DNA of 63,849 bases from a bacterium (GTDB taxonomy: Bacteria > Actinomycetota > Acidimicrobiia > Spongiisociales > JAENVV01). Shown here in pieces: positions 24,530 to 34,322 of the stretch. The stretch lies in the NCBI GenBank assembly GCA_024641305.1, contig JAHEDI010000008.1:1-63849 (forward strand). Direction: 5' to 3'. The notes under the pieces were generated by a model. That model was given only the letters and a program-made list of their open reading frames with translations. It made no database searches and was not told where the DNA came from. Both the position numbers and the translations under genes were made by a program. Position 1 is the first letter of the stretch; each line of letters starts with the position of its first letter.

Positions 24530-26335
24530 CTACGGAACGACCACCACGGGCACACCGGTCTGAACAAGCTGCCAGTCCATACTGGCGAACCCCACCGGGT
24601 CGATCACACCGTTGCTTATCACCCAGTCGATTATGGACTCGCGGATGTCGGCCAGCGGATTCCACAGGATCGGTGCTCCGACCACGTGCGGGAACCCACC
24701 GCCACCGTTCTGACGGTAGTTGTTGATGGCCACCGCGAACTTGTCTGACGGAACGATCGGCCCGCCCGCGTATTGCAGGTTCGTGATGCGCGATCCGACC
24801 GGCTGGTCGATATCGATGTCGTAGGACAAGCCGTAAATCACGTCGTAGTTGTAGTCGGGGCCAATGCCCGAGACGTCGTCTGGTGTGTAAGGCCCGGGTA
24901 GGGCGGGCGACTTGAAGAACTGGGCGGACCGCTCGAGGTAGTCCTTCAGCTGGGCCCCGGTGAGCTCAATTGCCAACAGCGTGTTGTCATAGATGTACAT
25001 ACCCGCCACGTCTCGCACCGACACATCTCCTGCCGGGATACCGGCGCTACGGTTGAACGGTGCTGCGATCGATAACACCGGCATCGTCTCGAAAGGCGTA
25101 CCTACCAGTCCGGCCGTGACAGCCTCTGCCTGAACGAAGTTGATAAAGTCGAGGGCCGCCACATCGCGATACCGCGCAGCCGCCAAGGACATCTCGGCGC
25201 TCGACGTGCCGATTACAGAGTTCACATAGTCCAGTGTGAGCTGGTGCGGCTCAGCCAACAGCGACGTGATCGCAGAGTCTTCGGGCACACCGGTGACATC
25301 CATAGTGGTGGACGTCTTCGCCATCACTTCCCATTGGCCCTTGATCTTCTGAAGGTCGAAGTCCATCACCGTGAGCCGCCGCCCCCAGTTCAGGGGCTGA
25401 GATAACAACACTTCCTCGCCGGTGTTCGGGTTGGTGATCATCTCTTGGGGAATGTTCCGGTGGGAGTGCCCGGCGACGATGGCATCGATACCGGGTACCT
25501 GCTCGGCGAGGAGGCGTGCGAAGTTTTCGGGCCATGGCAGGGCATCGCCGTATGACGATCCCGAGGTAGCACCGGTGTGAGCGAGCACGATCACGATATC
25601 GGCACCTTCGTCGCGCATGATCGGGACGTATTTACTGGCAATCTCAACGCCGCCTTCAAAACTGACGACCCCGGTTACGTTGCTCTTGTCCCAGATCGCA
25701 CTGCCCGGTGTTGTGACGCCGAGGATGCCGACCCGGATCGGTTTCTGACCCTTCAGTTTGACTGTCTCAATCACGTAGGGCGTGAACGCGGGCTTCGTGG
25801 TTTCCCATTCCATGACGTTCGCTCCTAGCAGCGGAAAGTCCAACTGACTTTCAAACTCGCGGAGGAAGGGAACGCCGTAGTTGAACTCGTGGTTGCCTAC
25901 CACCATGGCGTCATAGCCCATGGCGTTCATCGCGAGCGCCATGGGGTGCATGGCGCCGGTCACGGTGAACGGCTCGACTTTGGAATAGAACTGAACTAAT
26001 GATGATCCCTGGATGGTGTCACCGTTATCAAGCAGCAGAGTGCGCCCCTCACCCCTGTCGCTGCGTACTTGCTCGACGAGCGTCGACACCTTCGCCAAGC
26101 CCGTCTCGGTACTGAACGGCTGGTTGTTGAAATAATCCCAGTTGAGGGCGTAACCGTGAAGATCGGTAGTGGCCATCACAGTGATGGTCTCCTGATGGTT
26201 GGCCACCGCCACGGGATTGGTCGGGGCGGCCGTCGCCGGGAGGGCGGTCGCAACCGCCATGAGTAGGGCAACGACGCCGATCCACAGATGATTGACGCGG
26301 CTAGTTGTATGGTGCGACTGGACGTTTGTGCGCAT
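24530..26335 (-). CDS. Secreted bifunctional metallophosphatase/5'-nucleotidase
   Basis: About 601 residues. A signal peptide (WIGVVALLMAVATALPATAA) precedes a calcineurin-like metallophosphatase domain with metal ligands in TDLHGYALN, NGDTIQGS, VGNHEFNYG, VLAHTGA and AGHSHRN, and a C-terminal 5_nucleotid_C substrate domain (NNYRQNGGGGFPHVVG binds the nucleobase). It removes phosphate from nucleotides or cyclic nucleotides outside the cell. AAGGAGA six bases before the ATG at 26335 supports that start over 26359. No LPxTG anchor is seen. A second, divergent member is at 55950. Confidence 0.9.
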   Translation of the reverse strand: MRTNVQSHHTTSRVNHLWIGVVALLMAVATALPATAAPTNPVAVANHQETITVMATTDLHGYALNWDYFNNQPFSTETGLAKVSTLVEQVRSDRGEGRTLLLDNGDTIQGSSLVQFYSKVEPFTVTGAMHPMALAMNAMGYDAMVVGNHEFNYGVPFLREFESQLDFPLLGANVMEWETTKPAFTPYVIETVKLKGQKPIRVGILGVTTPGSAIWDKSNVTGVVSFEGGVEIASKYVPIMRDEGADIVIVLAHTGATSGSSYGDALPWPENFARLLAEQVPGIDAIVAGHSHRNIPQEMITNPNTGEEVLLSQPLNWGRRLTVMDFDLQKIKGQWEVMAKTSTTMDVTGVPEDSAITSLLAEPHQLTLDYVNSVIGTSSAEMSLAAARYRDVAALDFINFVQAEAVTAGLVGTPFETMPVLSIAAPFNRSAGIPAGDVSVRDVAGMYIYDNTLLAIELTGAQLKDYLERSAQFFKSPALPGPYTPDDVSGIGPDYNYDVIYGLSYDIDIDQPVGSRITNLQYAGGPIVPSDKFAVAINNYRQNGGGGFPHVVGAPILWNPLADIRESIIDWVISNGVIDPVGFASMDWQLVQTGVPVVVVP

Positions 26336-26611
26336 GATCGTCTCCTTGGCCGACGCCAAGGGGGCGCCGCTGAATCTCCACCGTTTATCAGAACCAGTCT
26401 GTTTGGTGTTGCCCGCCGGCGGCTAGGGGCGAAGGTGAGTAAACGGCTCCACCTCATCGAGGAGAAGGTTCCGCGGTGGCGACCCTCGTTCGGTCGCCAG
26501 TGCAACCAACGGCTAACCCGGCGTCCCACGCTCGGAAGACCTCTTCGATACGGCCCTGACAATCAATCAACACCCTCGGTCGCAAGAAGTCAGAGATCGT
26601 CGTTACGACGG

Positions 26612-29470
26612 CTACGGCGCTGAGGCCTCGGCGAGCTTGGCGAGCGCTTCGGTGATCAGGTCACGGGCCTCGTCGACCTTCGATTGGTATGTGCCGAGGT
26701 CACCTGCGTTGAGAGCCTCCTGCGCGGCATTAAGCGCCGCGTCAGCCGCCGCAACGAGATCGGCTACCTCCGTAGGCAACTCCCCAATGGGCACATCCGT
26801 GATCGGTGTGATATCGATTCCGGCCTCGTAGCCAGGGAATGTGAGCGCCAGGGCCTGATCGAGCGTCTCGCCTATGGCGATCCGATTATCGAACACCACC
26901 GCCACCCGCTTGAATTCGGGAATGGTGTTCTCTCCGTCACCCTGGAGGTAGATCGGTTGCACGAAGATGATCGAGTCCTCGACCGGCACAACGAGCATCT
27001 GACCCTGGATGATCGTCGATCCCTCTTGCCCGAGCAGGGTACGTAGCGCCGAGTAGTCCGAATCCTGGTTGATGTCTTTCCCAACCAGGCCGGGCCCGTC
27101 GAACTGGGCGTTGGCGGGTAATCGGAAATCGATGAACTCGCCGTACCGACCGGGATCACTCTTAGCTATGAGGAAAGAGATCATGTTTTCTTTGTTCTCG
27201 GGCACGAACGGTTGCATGATCAAGAAGGAAAGCTGGTCCTCGCCGGGGAGCTTCATGAGCAGGTAGTACGGCAACATCGTCCGGTTCTGGAGGGCCTGCT
27301 CGGCCGCCGTGAACTGCGCAAGGAACCGGGTAACTTCAAGCTCAGACGTGGAAGGATCGGCCGCCACCGACCAGGGGTCCGAGTTCTCAAGAAGCTCCCG
27401 AACCTCGTCGACATGATAAAGCTGATACATATCCGCCTGCACCCGGAACAGATCTTCCGGATATCGCAGGTGTTCGCGAAGCGAATCAGGCATCGCTGAC
27501 TGATCCGTGAACATCTCGGGGAAGACCGCCTCCCACGATTGAATAATCGGGTCGGTGTCCTCAACGACATAAAAGGTCATGGTTCCGTCATAGGCATCCA
27601 CGACGGCCTTTACGGAGTTGCGGACGTAGTTGAAGCGGGTTGGCAGCGGAAGTCCAGGGAAGCTGCGTGGGACGGCGGCGAGGCGACCAGTCGATGCCGA
27701 CTGAGAGTATGGGAACGAATCAGACACCGAATACATGTCGATGACCCAGTGCATGCGTCCATCAACCACAACCATGTATGGATCTGAGTCCGTCCGAAGG
27801 AACGGGGCGGTAGTCGCCACCATGTCAAGGATGTTTCGGCGCATCATGACCTTGCTCTCACCGTCAATCTGGCCCGAAATGAGTGTGTTGAAATCGGTAA
27901 AACGCAACGCGAAGGCCGCCCGACGGAAGAATCCGCCCAGCGGAATGCCACCCTCACCATCGTACGAGGAGTACGTCGGGTCCGGATCGACTTCACGCTC
28001 GTCCGAGTTGGCAAACACGAACGTTCCAGCTTCAAGTAGCTCACCGAAATAGACCCGCGGCTCATCGACCTCGAGTTCGGGGACCTCTGACAGCGGCGGA
28101 ATGTCCTTGACCAAATAGTCGGGCTTACCCTGATCGGTGACATCGTTGGCAGGCGACACCACGATCCCGTATCCGTGGGTGAAGACGAGGTGTTCATTGA
28201 CCCATCCACTCGACTGCTCGTCAGCAACCATTTCACGAACACCAAGCTCAACCTGCGTCTCGCGTCCGTTGAGCTCGTAACGATCAACGTCGATATCGTC
28301 GAACTCGTAATACGGACGAAGCTCCTGGGACGACCGATAGGTCGACGCCAGCACCACGGGATCCCACAAGCGGAGATTCTCGACCGTGTCAGCATTGTTC
28401 GGCAAGTCGGCGGCGCTCAGACCATTGGTCGCCGGGAATTCAACGACCTCGATTTCGGCAAGATCGAACCCGAGCTTCGTAAACTCCATGTGTCGTTCGG
28501 CGTACGGGGTCTCCTTGGTAATGAAGTTCGGCGATACCTGGAACCGTTCGACGATCTGGGGATACGCCACCCCGACGATGAGCGCCACAACCAGCCACCC
28601 GCCCCCGGCGACGGCGGGCAGCAGCCAACGCTTCTGCCACATATTCGCCAGGAAAACGAACCCCGCAACCAAAGCCACAATGGCGAGAAGCTGGTTGGCT
28701 GGGATCTGGGCGTTGACATCGGTAAAGAAGGCGCCCCGGTATGGCTCTCCAGGAGCATCGAGCAGATCATATGAGTCGAGCAAATATCCCCAGGCCTTCG
28801 TAAAAGCCAAGGCCGCCAAGATCACACTGACATGGGACTTCACTCCCGGGCGCACCTCGGGCGGGCGGTCAGGCAGGAGCTTGATGCCGCCGTTGAGGTA
28901 GTGGATAACCGCCACCACAATCAACGTGATGACCAGTTGGGTGAAAAGCCAAACATTGACCATTCGCATGAACGGCAACTGGAACACATACAATGACAGA
29001 TCGTTTCCGAACACTGGGTCGAGCTTGCCGAACGATTCCGGGTTCAAGAACTGCAGGGCTGGGAGCGCCCAATCAACCGTTGATCCAGCACTCAGGAGAG
29101 CGAACACGCCGGCGACCAGCAGCAGGATCCGGCGCATGCGTGGCTCCAACCAGTCGTTGAAGCGCTCGATCATTTCGTCCTGACCCTCAATCACCAACAG
29201 ATCAAAGCGGGGTGAGATCCGTTCGGCGGCATAGAGGTTCGAATACAGGATCACAAAGGAGAGTACGAAACCCACGGCTCCAAGTGCCAGCCGACTCCCA
29301 TTAAGGGTCCACCAAACCGACGTGAGATTGACCGAATCGAACCACAAGTAATCGGTCCACAAAACGGCCAGTCTTCGGAGGACCTCGTAAGCCGCAAAGA
29401 GAACAACCGCGATGACGACCAGATTGAGCCGACGAGGAGCCCCGGTTGATGGTGATGAGTTAGAGATCAT
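26612..29470 (-). CDS. UPF0182 family membrane protein
   Basis: 952 residues, typical of UPF0182. About seven membrane helices fill the first 310 residues (for example LNLVVIAVVLFAAYEVLRRL and LFTQLVITLIVVAVIHYLNG), followed by a very large extracytoplasmic domain (YAERHMEFTKLGFDLAEIEV, QPFVPENKENMISFLIAKSD) and a short Ala-rich helical tail. The family is widespread in Actinobacteria and its function is not established. It is transcribed away from the DivIVA-like gene with a gap of 28 bases, in the same direction as YlbL and the DivIVA-like gene. Confidence 0.93.
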   Translation of the reverse strand: MISNSSPSTGAPRRLNLVVIAVVLFAAYEVLRRLAVLWTDYLWFDSVNLTSVWWTLNGSRLALGAVGFVLSFVILYSNLYAAERISPRFDLLVIEGQDEMIERFNDWLEPRMRRILLLVAGVFALLSAGSTVDWALPALQFLNPESFGKLDPVFGNDLSLYVFQLPFMRMVNVWLFTQLVITLIVVAVIHYLNGGIKLLPDRPPEVRPGVKSHVSVILAALAFTKAWGYLLDSYDLLDAPGEPYRGAFFTDVNAQIPANQLLAIVALVAGFVFLANMWQKRWLLPAVAGGGWLVVALIVGVAYPQIVERFQVSPNFITKETPYAERHMEFTKLGFDLAEIEVVEFPATNGLSAADLPNNADTVENLRLWDPVVLASTYRSSQELRPYYEFDDIDVDRYELNGRETQVELGVREMVADEQSSGWVNEHLVFTHGYGIVVSPANDVTDQGKPDYLVKDIPPLSEVPELEVDEPRVYFGELLEAGTFVFANSDEREVDPDPTYSSYDGEGGIPLGGFFRRAAFALRFTDFNTLISGQIDGESKVMMRRNILDMVATTAPFLRTDSDPYMVVVDGRMHWVIDMYSVSDSFPYSQSASTGRLAAVPRSFPGLPLPTRFNYVRNSVKAVVDAYDGTMTFYVVEDTDPIIQSWEAVFPEMFTDQSAMPDSLREHLRYPEDLFRVQADMYQLYHVDEVRELLENSDPWSVAADPSTSELEVTRFLAQFTAAEQALQNRTMLPYYLLMKLPGEDQLSFLIMQPFVPENKENMISFLIAKSDPGRYGEFIDFRLPANAQFDGPGLVGKDINQDSDYSALRTLLGQEGSTIIQGQMLVVPVEDSIIFVQPIYLQGDGENTIPEFKRVAVVFDNRIAIGETLDQALALTFPGYEAGIDITPITDVPIGELPTEVADLVAAADAALNAAQEALNAGDLGTYQSKVDEARDLITEALAKLAEASAP

Positions 29471-29498
29471 GAAACGCCATTCTATGGCGATTCAAAAC

Positions 29499-31484
29499 TC
29501 ATGCGTCGAGTACGACCGTGCAGGAACATTCGTCGTGGAGTGGAGGCACCGCCGACCCGGCGAACCCGCGGTTTGGTGAGACCGGTCCGGCCTCGGCCAT
29601 CGTCCGACATTCGATACAACCTCGTCCGGCGACGGCCCACACCATCGTCGGTGCCTCAACGCTGACGAGCGCCCTGGCGATCCCCCGGTGGTAGGCAGCC
29701 CGAGCGATGGCCCGCACCCGACGTTCGGCGGTATCGGTCCGCCAGGCCCGGTAGGCCCGACTAACGGCCGAGGCGGCGGCCCGTGGACCATCCCCCTTGG
29801 AAGCCGCCGTAACCAGATCGGCGGCGATCGCCTCGGCAAACGCAGTGCTGACATTGGGGATATCAGCCTTATGCGACTTGGGTCGACCTGGATTCGAGCC
29901 GGTCATCTCTTCGACTGCTTCATAGCCTGCCGCGAACGATTCCTGAGCAACGATTGTCAGGCCACCATGAACCCGTTCGGTCAGTTCGGCGACATCCGGC
30001 TCCCACTCGTCTTCTGCCACTCGCATCTGTTCGAGGGCAATGTTCTGCGCCTCGGTGAGCTGGCGCTTGATGTCTCGAAGGACCCGATTCATGATCGGCA
30101 GCAACAGATGATCTCTCAGCTCAAGGGCATCCGGAGGGGCTTCGACGGTCACGGCCACCAGGCGGTCCGCTTGGGCGGGTTCCACATCCCCGTCGGCCTT
30201 ACGGGCGTCGTGAACCTCTTCATGAGCATCGTTATCGGCAACTGCTGGCGTGACGACCGGAACTTCGGCCGTTTCGCGCAACGCCGCGAACAGCCCACCC
30301 AAGTCGTCCGGGTCAGGCTCGGCCGCTGGCTGCACCGGCTCTTCCGCGGCGACCCCGACCTCCGGAGTTTCCACGGTCGGTTCGCCGGAGTCGATCTCGC
30401 CGGTCTTGTCGGTTGCGTCCTCGCCGAGTTCAAGTACCTCTGCAGCTGGCTCGTTTTCGAGGGTCTCGTCGTGAGCAGTGACGTCCGGCGCTTCGACTTC
30501 GTCGTGTTTGGCCGGGATGATCTTGATTATCGAGAACTCTGCCTCCTCTGGTTCGTCGGGCACCCGAGGGGCGTTGAGCCGGCGCACCTCCTCGGCCATT
30601 TCGGAGGCATCGATTGGAGCAGCATTCGGAGGGTCGACTCGCTTCGGTGCAGGAATGAGCTTGATGCCGTCGGAATCCCAGTCAGGGCTATCAGCCGAAG
30701 GCTTTTCGATAACCTTTACCGAGGAGTCGACATACGCAGCGGCCGGAGGGGCGGCCTCAAGTTCTTCGCGTTTACGCTTCAAGTCATCTTCGAGCCGAGC
30801 CACGGCGACCTGAACGGAGTCGAGTTCAGAAAGTAGCTCAACCCGGCGAACTTCCAGCGATCGAGCTCGTTCCTGAGCAGCATCGGCCTGGGTTCTCGCC
30901 TTTTCGACAATCTCATCATGCTGGGCGCGGGCATCGACCAGCAGCCGCTCCGATTCCATTCGAGCGAGCCTCATGAGCTCTTCGCTCTCACGGCGGGCAT
31001 TCGACTGAATTCGATGGGCGTCACGTTCGGCTTTGCCAACGATCGCCAACGCCTCCCGAGCCGCCTCTTCTACGGCATGCTTCGCCTCTTCCAACGATTG
31101 CTCGATGAGCGTTTCGGCCGCGATCCAGGCGTCGCGTCGCAAATTCTCGGCCGCTTCGCTGGCCTCCCGACGAGACAGCTCAATCTCTTTGTGAGCCGAA
31201 TCACGCCAAGTGGTTACTTCACTGGTGGCTCGATTACGCAACGTGTCAGCAGCTTGATGGGCTGCCTCGAGAATATGTCTGAGTTCGTCCGCGAACGAGT
31301 TGAAGTCGATGGAAGTCTCGCCCATCTGTTCGAGCCGGGCGAGGAGCGCGTCCTTTTCCCGAGCCAGTTCATTGATGCGAGCAGCCTGGCCCTCGATGTA
31401 TGAGTTGACCTGACCCTGATCAAACCCTCGCAGTTTGGTCGAGAAGGGCGGCGAATCTTCAAAGCCGGTGGACATGGGCGCCAC
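29499..31484 (-). CDS. DivIVA-like coiled-coil protein with a C-terminal Cys/His motif
   Basis: 661 residues. The first 30 (PPFSTKLRGFDQGQVNSYIE) match a DivIVA N-terminal domain. A long charged coiled coil runs to about residue 260, then an acidic Pro/Glu-rich linker to about 450. A helical C-terminal domain ends with C623xxC626 and PPLH650xxC653xC655. This closing pattern resembles the metal-binding end of phage Mu gpF/SPP1 gp7-type minor head proteins. DivIVA proteins mark curved membranes and the division septum. The role of the C-terminal domain is unknown. Confidence 0.75.
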   Translation of the reverse strand: MAPMSTGFEDSPPFSTKLRGFDQGQVNSYIEGQAARINELAREKDALLARLEQMGETSIDFNSFADELRHILEAAHQAADTLRNRATSEVTTWRDSAHKEIELSRREASEAAENLRRDAWIAAETLIEQSLEEAKHAVEEAAREALAIVGKAERDAHRIQSNARRESEELMRLARMESERLLVDARAQHDEIVEKARTQADAAQERARSLEVRRVELLSELDSVQVAVARLEDDLKRKREELEAAPPAAAYVDSSVKVIEKPSADSPDWDSDGIKLIPAPKRVDPPNAAPIDASEMAEEVRRLNAPRVPDEPEEAEFSIIKIIPAKHDEVEAPDVTAHDETLENEPAAEVLELGEDATDKTGEIDSGEPTVETPEVGVAAEEPVQPAAEPDPDDLGGLFAALRETAEVPVVTPAVADNDAHEEVHDARKADGDVEPAQADRLVAVTVEAPPDALELRDHLLLPIMNRVLRDIKRQLTEAQNIALEQMRVAEDEWEPDVAELTERVHGGLTIVAQESFAAGYEAVEEMTGSNPGRPKSHKADIPNVSTAFAEAIAADLVTAASKGDGPRAAASAVSRAYRAWRTDTAERRVRAIARAAYHRGIARALVSVEAPTMVWAVAGRGCIECRTMAEAGPVSPNRGFAGSAVPPLHDECSCTVVLDA

Positions 31485-31527
31485 GATACCGCGCCCCGTG
31501 TCGATATTCGGCGCTTTCAGACCGAAA

Positions 31528-32580
31528 TCACGACTGTTGACCGGTCAGGTAGGCGAGCGCGTCGAGATATGTCTCAACCCGAACCTTCTCGATGTCTACA
31601 TCAAATCCTTCTAATTCATCCCAGTTGTCGGCAGGGACGAACATCACATCAGCCCCGGTCGCCTGAGCGGCGACGATCTTCTGGCGGATACCCCCGATCG
31701 GTCCAACCGAGCCATCGAGGTCAATCGTGCCAGTGCCGGCGATGACCCGACCGCCCGCCAGGTCTTCTTCGGACAACATGTCAATCAGGGTTAGCGTGTA
31801 CATGAGACCCGCCGAAGGGCCTCCCACGTTGGTGGTATCGATCTCTATATCGATCGGTGAGGTGTAGCTCCAGTTGTAGGTGGTGGCCAGAAAGCCGACC
31901 ATGGGTCGGGTCGGATCGGACACATGCTCGACGAGGGTCACCGTTAGGGAGACGGGCTTCCCGTCGCGCAGAAGCTCAAGGGCGACCTCGTCACCGACGG
32001 CACGCTCACCAATCAACGAGGTCAGATCGCCGGAAGTCATTACCGGGACACCATCGACCTTGACAATCACATCGTCAGGCAGGAGCACGCCTTCGACCGG
32101 GGAACCCTCAGTGAGCCCCGCCACAAGCACACCTTCGCCACTCACGGTCACGTCATATCCGAGGTAATTGAGCGCCACGTAGACGGCGTTGGTCTTGGAC
32201 TCGTCCATCGAAAGCCGATTCCTGGCGCGGTACTCCTCATCGGTTTGACCCACCGGTCGTACCGCCTCACGGGGAATAATGTCGACAGAGCTCTCGAACT
32301 GAGCCAACGCATACTCGATCACCGAAACCGGAGATAGCGAGATCGTCAGCATATAGAACTCGCCGTCGATCGGGTCCGGGTTGGCCATCGTGACAAGATC
32401 ATCGATTTCGTATGCCGGACCGGGAGAAAATGAATAGTACGGAAGCGTGACCGACGCACCGACCCCGATCAAAATTGCTGCGACCACGATGACGACCGCA
32501 AGGACGACCGGCCACCGCGCCGGGCGGTCGGGCGTCCTGGCATCGACCGCTGGAGGAAGGAGGGTGTCCATCCAAAGCAT
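31528..32580 (-). CDS. YlbL-type PDZ domain Lon-like protease
   Basis: 350 residues: one N-terminal membrane helix (WPVVLAVVIVVAAILIGVGA), a PDZ domain (GVLLPDDVIVKVDGVPVMTS) and an S16 Lon-like serine protease domain with the catalytic Ser in VGGPSAGLMYTL and Lys in GGIRQKIVAAQ. The orientation puts the protease outside the membrane. Bacillus YlbL-like proteases degrade a division inhibitor, and here the gene lies 44 bases upstream of a DivIVA-like gene. The open frame starts at 32580; the second Met (MDTLLPP) is also possible. Confidence 0.9.
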   Translation of the reverse strand: MLWMDTLLPPAVDARTPDRPARWPVVLAVVIVVAAILIGVGASVTLPYYSFSPGPAYEIDDLVTMANPDPIDGEFYMLTISLSPVSVIEYALAQFESSVDIIPREAVRPVGQTDEEYRARNRLSMDESKTNAVYVALNYLGYDVTVSGEGVLVAGLTEGSPVEGVLLPDDVIVKVDGVPVMTSGDLTSLIGERAVGDEVALELLRDGKPVSLTVTLVEHVSDPTRPMVGFLATTYNWSYTSPIDIEIDTTNVGGPSAGLMYTLTLIDMLSEEDLAGGRVIAGTGTIDLDGSVGPIGGIRQKIVAAQATGADVMFVPADNWDELEGFDVDIEKVRVETYLDALAYLTGQQS

Positions 32581-32666
32581 GGTAACTGTCCGGAATGCTT
32601 ATCTGACGCTCACTCAAGGATTCGAATCGCGAAAGCGACCAAGGCTGATACCGAAGGGTTATCATC

Positions 32667-33044
32667 GTGGCTATGCGACCCGAACTTATTATGATCGATG
32701 AAGAACGCGATGGCGGAAGCCTGACGGTCGTAGCCGTTCTTATCAGGAACAACGAGGAGTTCCGCGGCCGGGCCACTGGACCCGCCGACGCCTCCACGCA
32801 CCTCGACATCGTTTGCCGAGCGACGCTCGAAGCTGCCAAGGTCGCCAGCGACCGCCAGCTCGATGTCGATTTCGCCGGCCTCGCCATTACCGACGTGCAG
32901 TCAAAGCCGATCGCTCTAGCCCTGGTACGGGTCGACAACGGCGAGAACGTGTACGTCGGTACGGCTCGCGTGAAGTCAGATGGTGCCACCAAGGCGGTCG
33001 CCCGGGCCATCATGGATGCCATCAACCGGCCACTGTTCGGCTAG
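32667..33044 (+). CDS. Conserved-looking hypothetical protein, alpha/beta
   Basis: 125 residues (GTG start; an ATG two codons later is possible). The pattern of strands and helices (LTVVAVLIRNNEEFRGRATG, then STHLDIVCRATLEAAKV, then VYVGTARVKSDGATKAVARA) and the ending DAINRPLF look like a small ferredoxin-like domain. I recall similar modules in actinobacteria but cannot name a family. There is no signal peptide or catalytic motif. It is divergent from ylbL and convergent with rplL. Confidence 0.6.
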   Translation: MAMRPELIMIDEERDGGSLTVVAVLIRNNEEFRGRATGPADASTHLDIVCRATLEAAKVASDRQLDVDFAGLAITDVQSKPIALALVRVDNGENVYVGTARVKSDGATKAVARAIMDAINRPLFG

Positions 33045-33148
33045 CCACGAATAACCCCTGCGGTCCGATTCTCCGGGTCAGCGGGTAACCATCGTTCAAC
33101 GACCTGCCGGCAGTTCTCGCCGCTGAGCTCGTTGGTGACGTACAAAGA

Positions 33149-33180
33149 AAAAGAGGCCCGACAGAAGCCGGGCCTCTTTT
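33149..33180 (-). terminator. Terminator of the rplJ-rplL operon
   Basis: aaaagaggcccg (33149-33160) pairs with cgggcctctttt (33169-33180) over eight loop bases. Read leftward it ends in a T-rich run, 19 bases after the rplL stop. It can also stop the convergent plus-strand gene. Confidence 0.9.
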
Positions 33181-33198
33181 CAATTGACCGTGGTCGGA

Positions 33199-33585
33199 CT
33201 AACGAAGTTCGACACTGGCGCCGGCAGCCTCAAGGGTCGCCTTGGCTTTTTCGGCATCTTCTTTGCTGGCACCTTCAAGAACGGTACCGTTCGCTTCGAC
33301 GAGATCCTTGGCCTCTTTGAGACCGAGGTTCGTGATGCCACGGACCTCTTTGATGACCTGGATCTTCTTATCGCCGGGGCTGGTCAGGACAACATCGAAC
33401 TCGTCCTTTTCTTCCTCGACGGCAACATCGCCGGCAGCAGCAGGAGCCATCGCCATGGCCATCGGAGCGGCAGCAGTTACGTCAAACTTCTCTTCGAACG
33501 CATCCAAGAAATCTTTGAGTTCCAGGACGGTCATTTCTCCAAAGACTTCCAATAGGTCGTCTGTACTCATCTTCGTTTTCGCCAT
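33199..33585 (-). CDS. rplL: 50S ribosomal protein L7/L12
   Basis: 128 residues: helical N-terminal dimerisation domain ([20 protein letters not shown]), an Ala/Met hinge ([14 protein letters not shown]) and a compact C-terminal factor-binding domain ([20 protein letters not shown], then [20 protein letters not shown]). It forms the ribosomal stalk that recruits elongation factors. Its ribosome-binding sequence GAGGAGGAA is made of the last Glu codons of rplJ, and only two bases separate the rplJ stop from the ATG. Confidence 0.97.
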   Translation of the reverse strand: MAKTKMSTDDLLEVFGEMTVLELKDFLDAFEEKFDVTAAAPMAMAMAPAAAGDVAVEEEKDEFDVVLTSPGDKKIQVIKEVRGITNLGLKEAKDLVEANGTVLEGASKEDAEKAKATLEAAGASVELR

Positions 33586-33587
33586 GG

Positions 33588-34322
33588 TTATTCCTCCTCG
33601 GCGGCCGCGGCGACTGGCGCCTCGGTCTCTAGTTCGGTCACAACTTCTTCGTCAGCCTCGGCTGCCGGTTCAGAAACGACTTCATCGTCAGCAGCGGCCT
33701 CTGCCTGAGCAGGAGCCTCTCCATCTGTGTCAGTCACCTCTTGAGAAGCGGTAGCTTCCGTTGATTCAGCCGCGTCTTGCGAAGCGGGCGCATCCTGGGA
33801 AGCGGGGTCGGTTTCTTTCTTTTCAAGCAGTTGCGAGAACAGCGACGCGGCATCGCGCGTGAACGACTGGAGCATCCCGGCAAAGTTGACCAACGGTGCC
33901 TTGGCAGCACCAGCTATCTTGGCCAACAAGACTTCGCGAGGCTCAATGTCAGCGAGCTTGGTCACCGACTCAGGGGTCAGCATCTCAGTGCCAAGAACGC
34001 CTGACTTGATAACCAATGCTTCGTTCTCTTTCGCAAAATCCCGAAGGACCTTGGCGATCGAAACGGCGTCAGTATCAGCGAAGGCCAAACCGGTGGGACC
34101 CGTAAGGTCATCACCAAATTCGATCCCAAGCTCATCGGCGGCTCGACGAGCCAACGACATCTTGACAACCTTGAACTCACCACCAGCTGCCCGAAGCGCC
34201 CGACGGAGCTTCTGCTGCTGGTTGACGCTCAACCCACGGTACTCGGCGAGGTATGTAGCCCGCGCCGAGCCCAACCGGTCTCTGATCTCTTCAACTGCCT
34301 GGACCTTCTCAGGTCGTGGCAT
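33588..34322 (-). CDS. rplJ: 50S ribosomal protein L10, with long acidic C-terminal extension
   Basis: 244 residues. Residues 1-169 are a normal L10 ([20 protein letters not shown], then RREVLLAKI-like and [19 protein letters not shown]), anchoring the L7/L12 stalk to the ribosome. Residues 170-244 are an added tail of Ala, Glu, Asp, Ser-Gln repeats ([13 protein letters not shown], then [20 protein letters not shown]). GAGGAGGAG sits upstream of the ATG at 34322; the open frame continues to 34388 only by chance. A hairpin attenuator lies directly before the ribosome-binding site. Confidence 0.95.
   Translation of the reverse strand: MPRPEKVQAVEEIRDRLGSARATYLAEYRGLSVNQQQKLRRALRAAGGEFKVVKMSLARRAADELGIEFGDDLTGPTGLAFADTDAVSIAKVLRDFAKENEALVIKSGVLGTEMLTPESVTKLADIEPREVLLAKIAGAAKAPLVNFAGMLQSFTRDAASLFSQLLEKKETDPASQDAPASQDAAESTEATASQEVTDTDGEAPAQAEAAADDEVVSEPAAEADEEVVTELETEAPVAAAAEEE

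Noticed and set aside
29688-30836. A 382-codon plus-strand frame inside the DivIVA-like gene
   Set aside because: It is antisense to an obviously coding coiled-coil gene, has no ribosome-binding site and no family resemblance; high GC keeps the opposite strand open.
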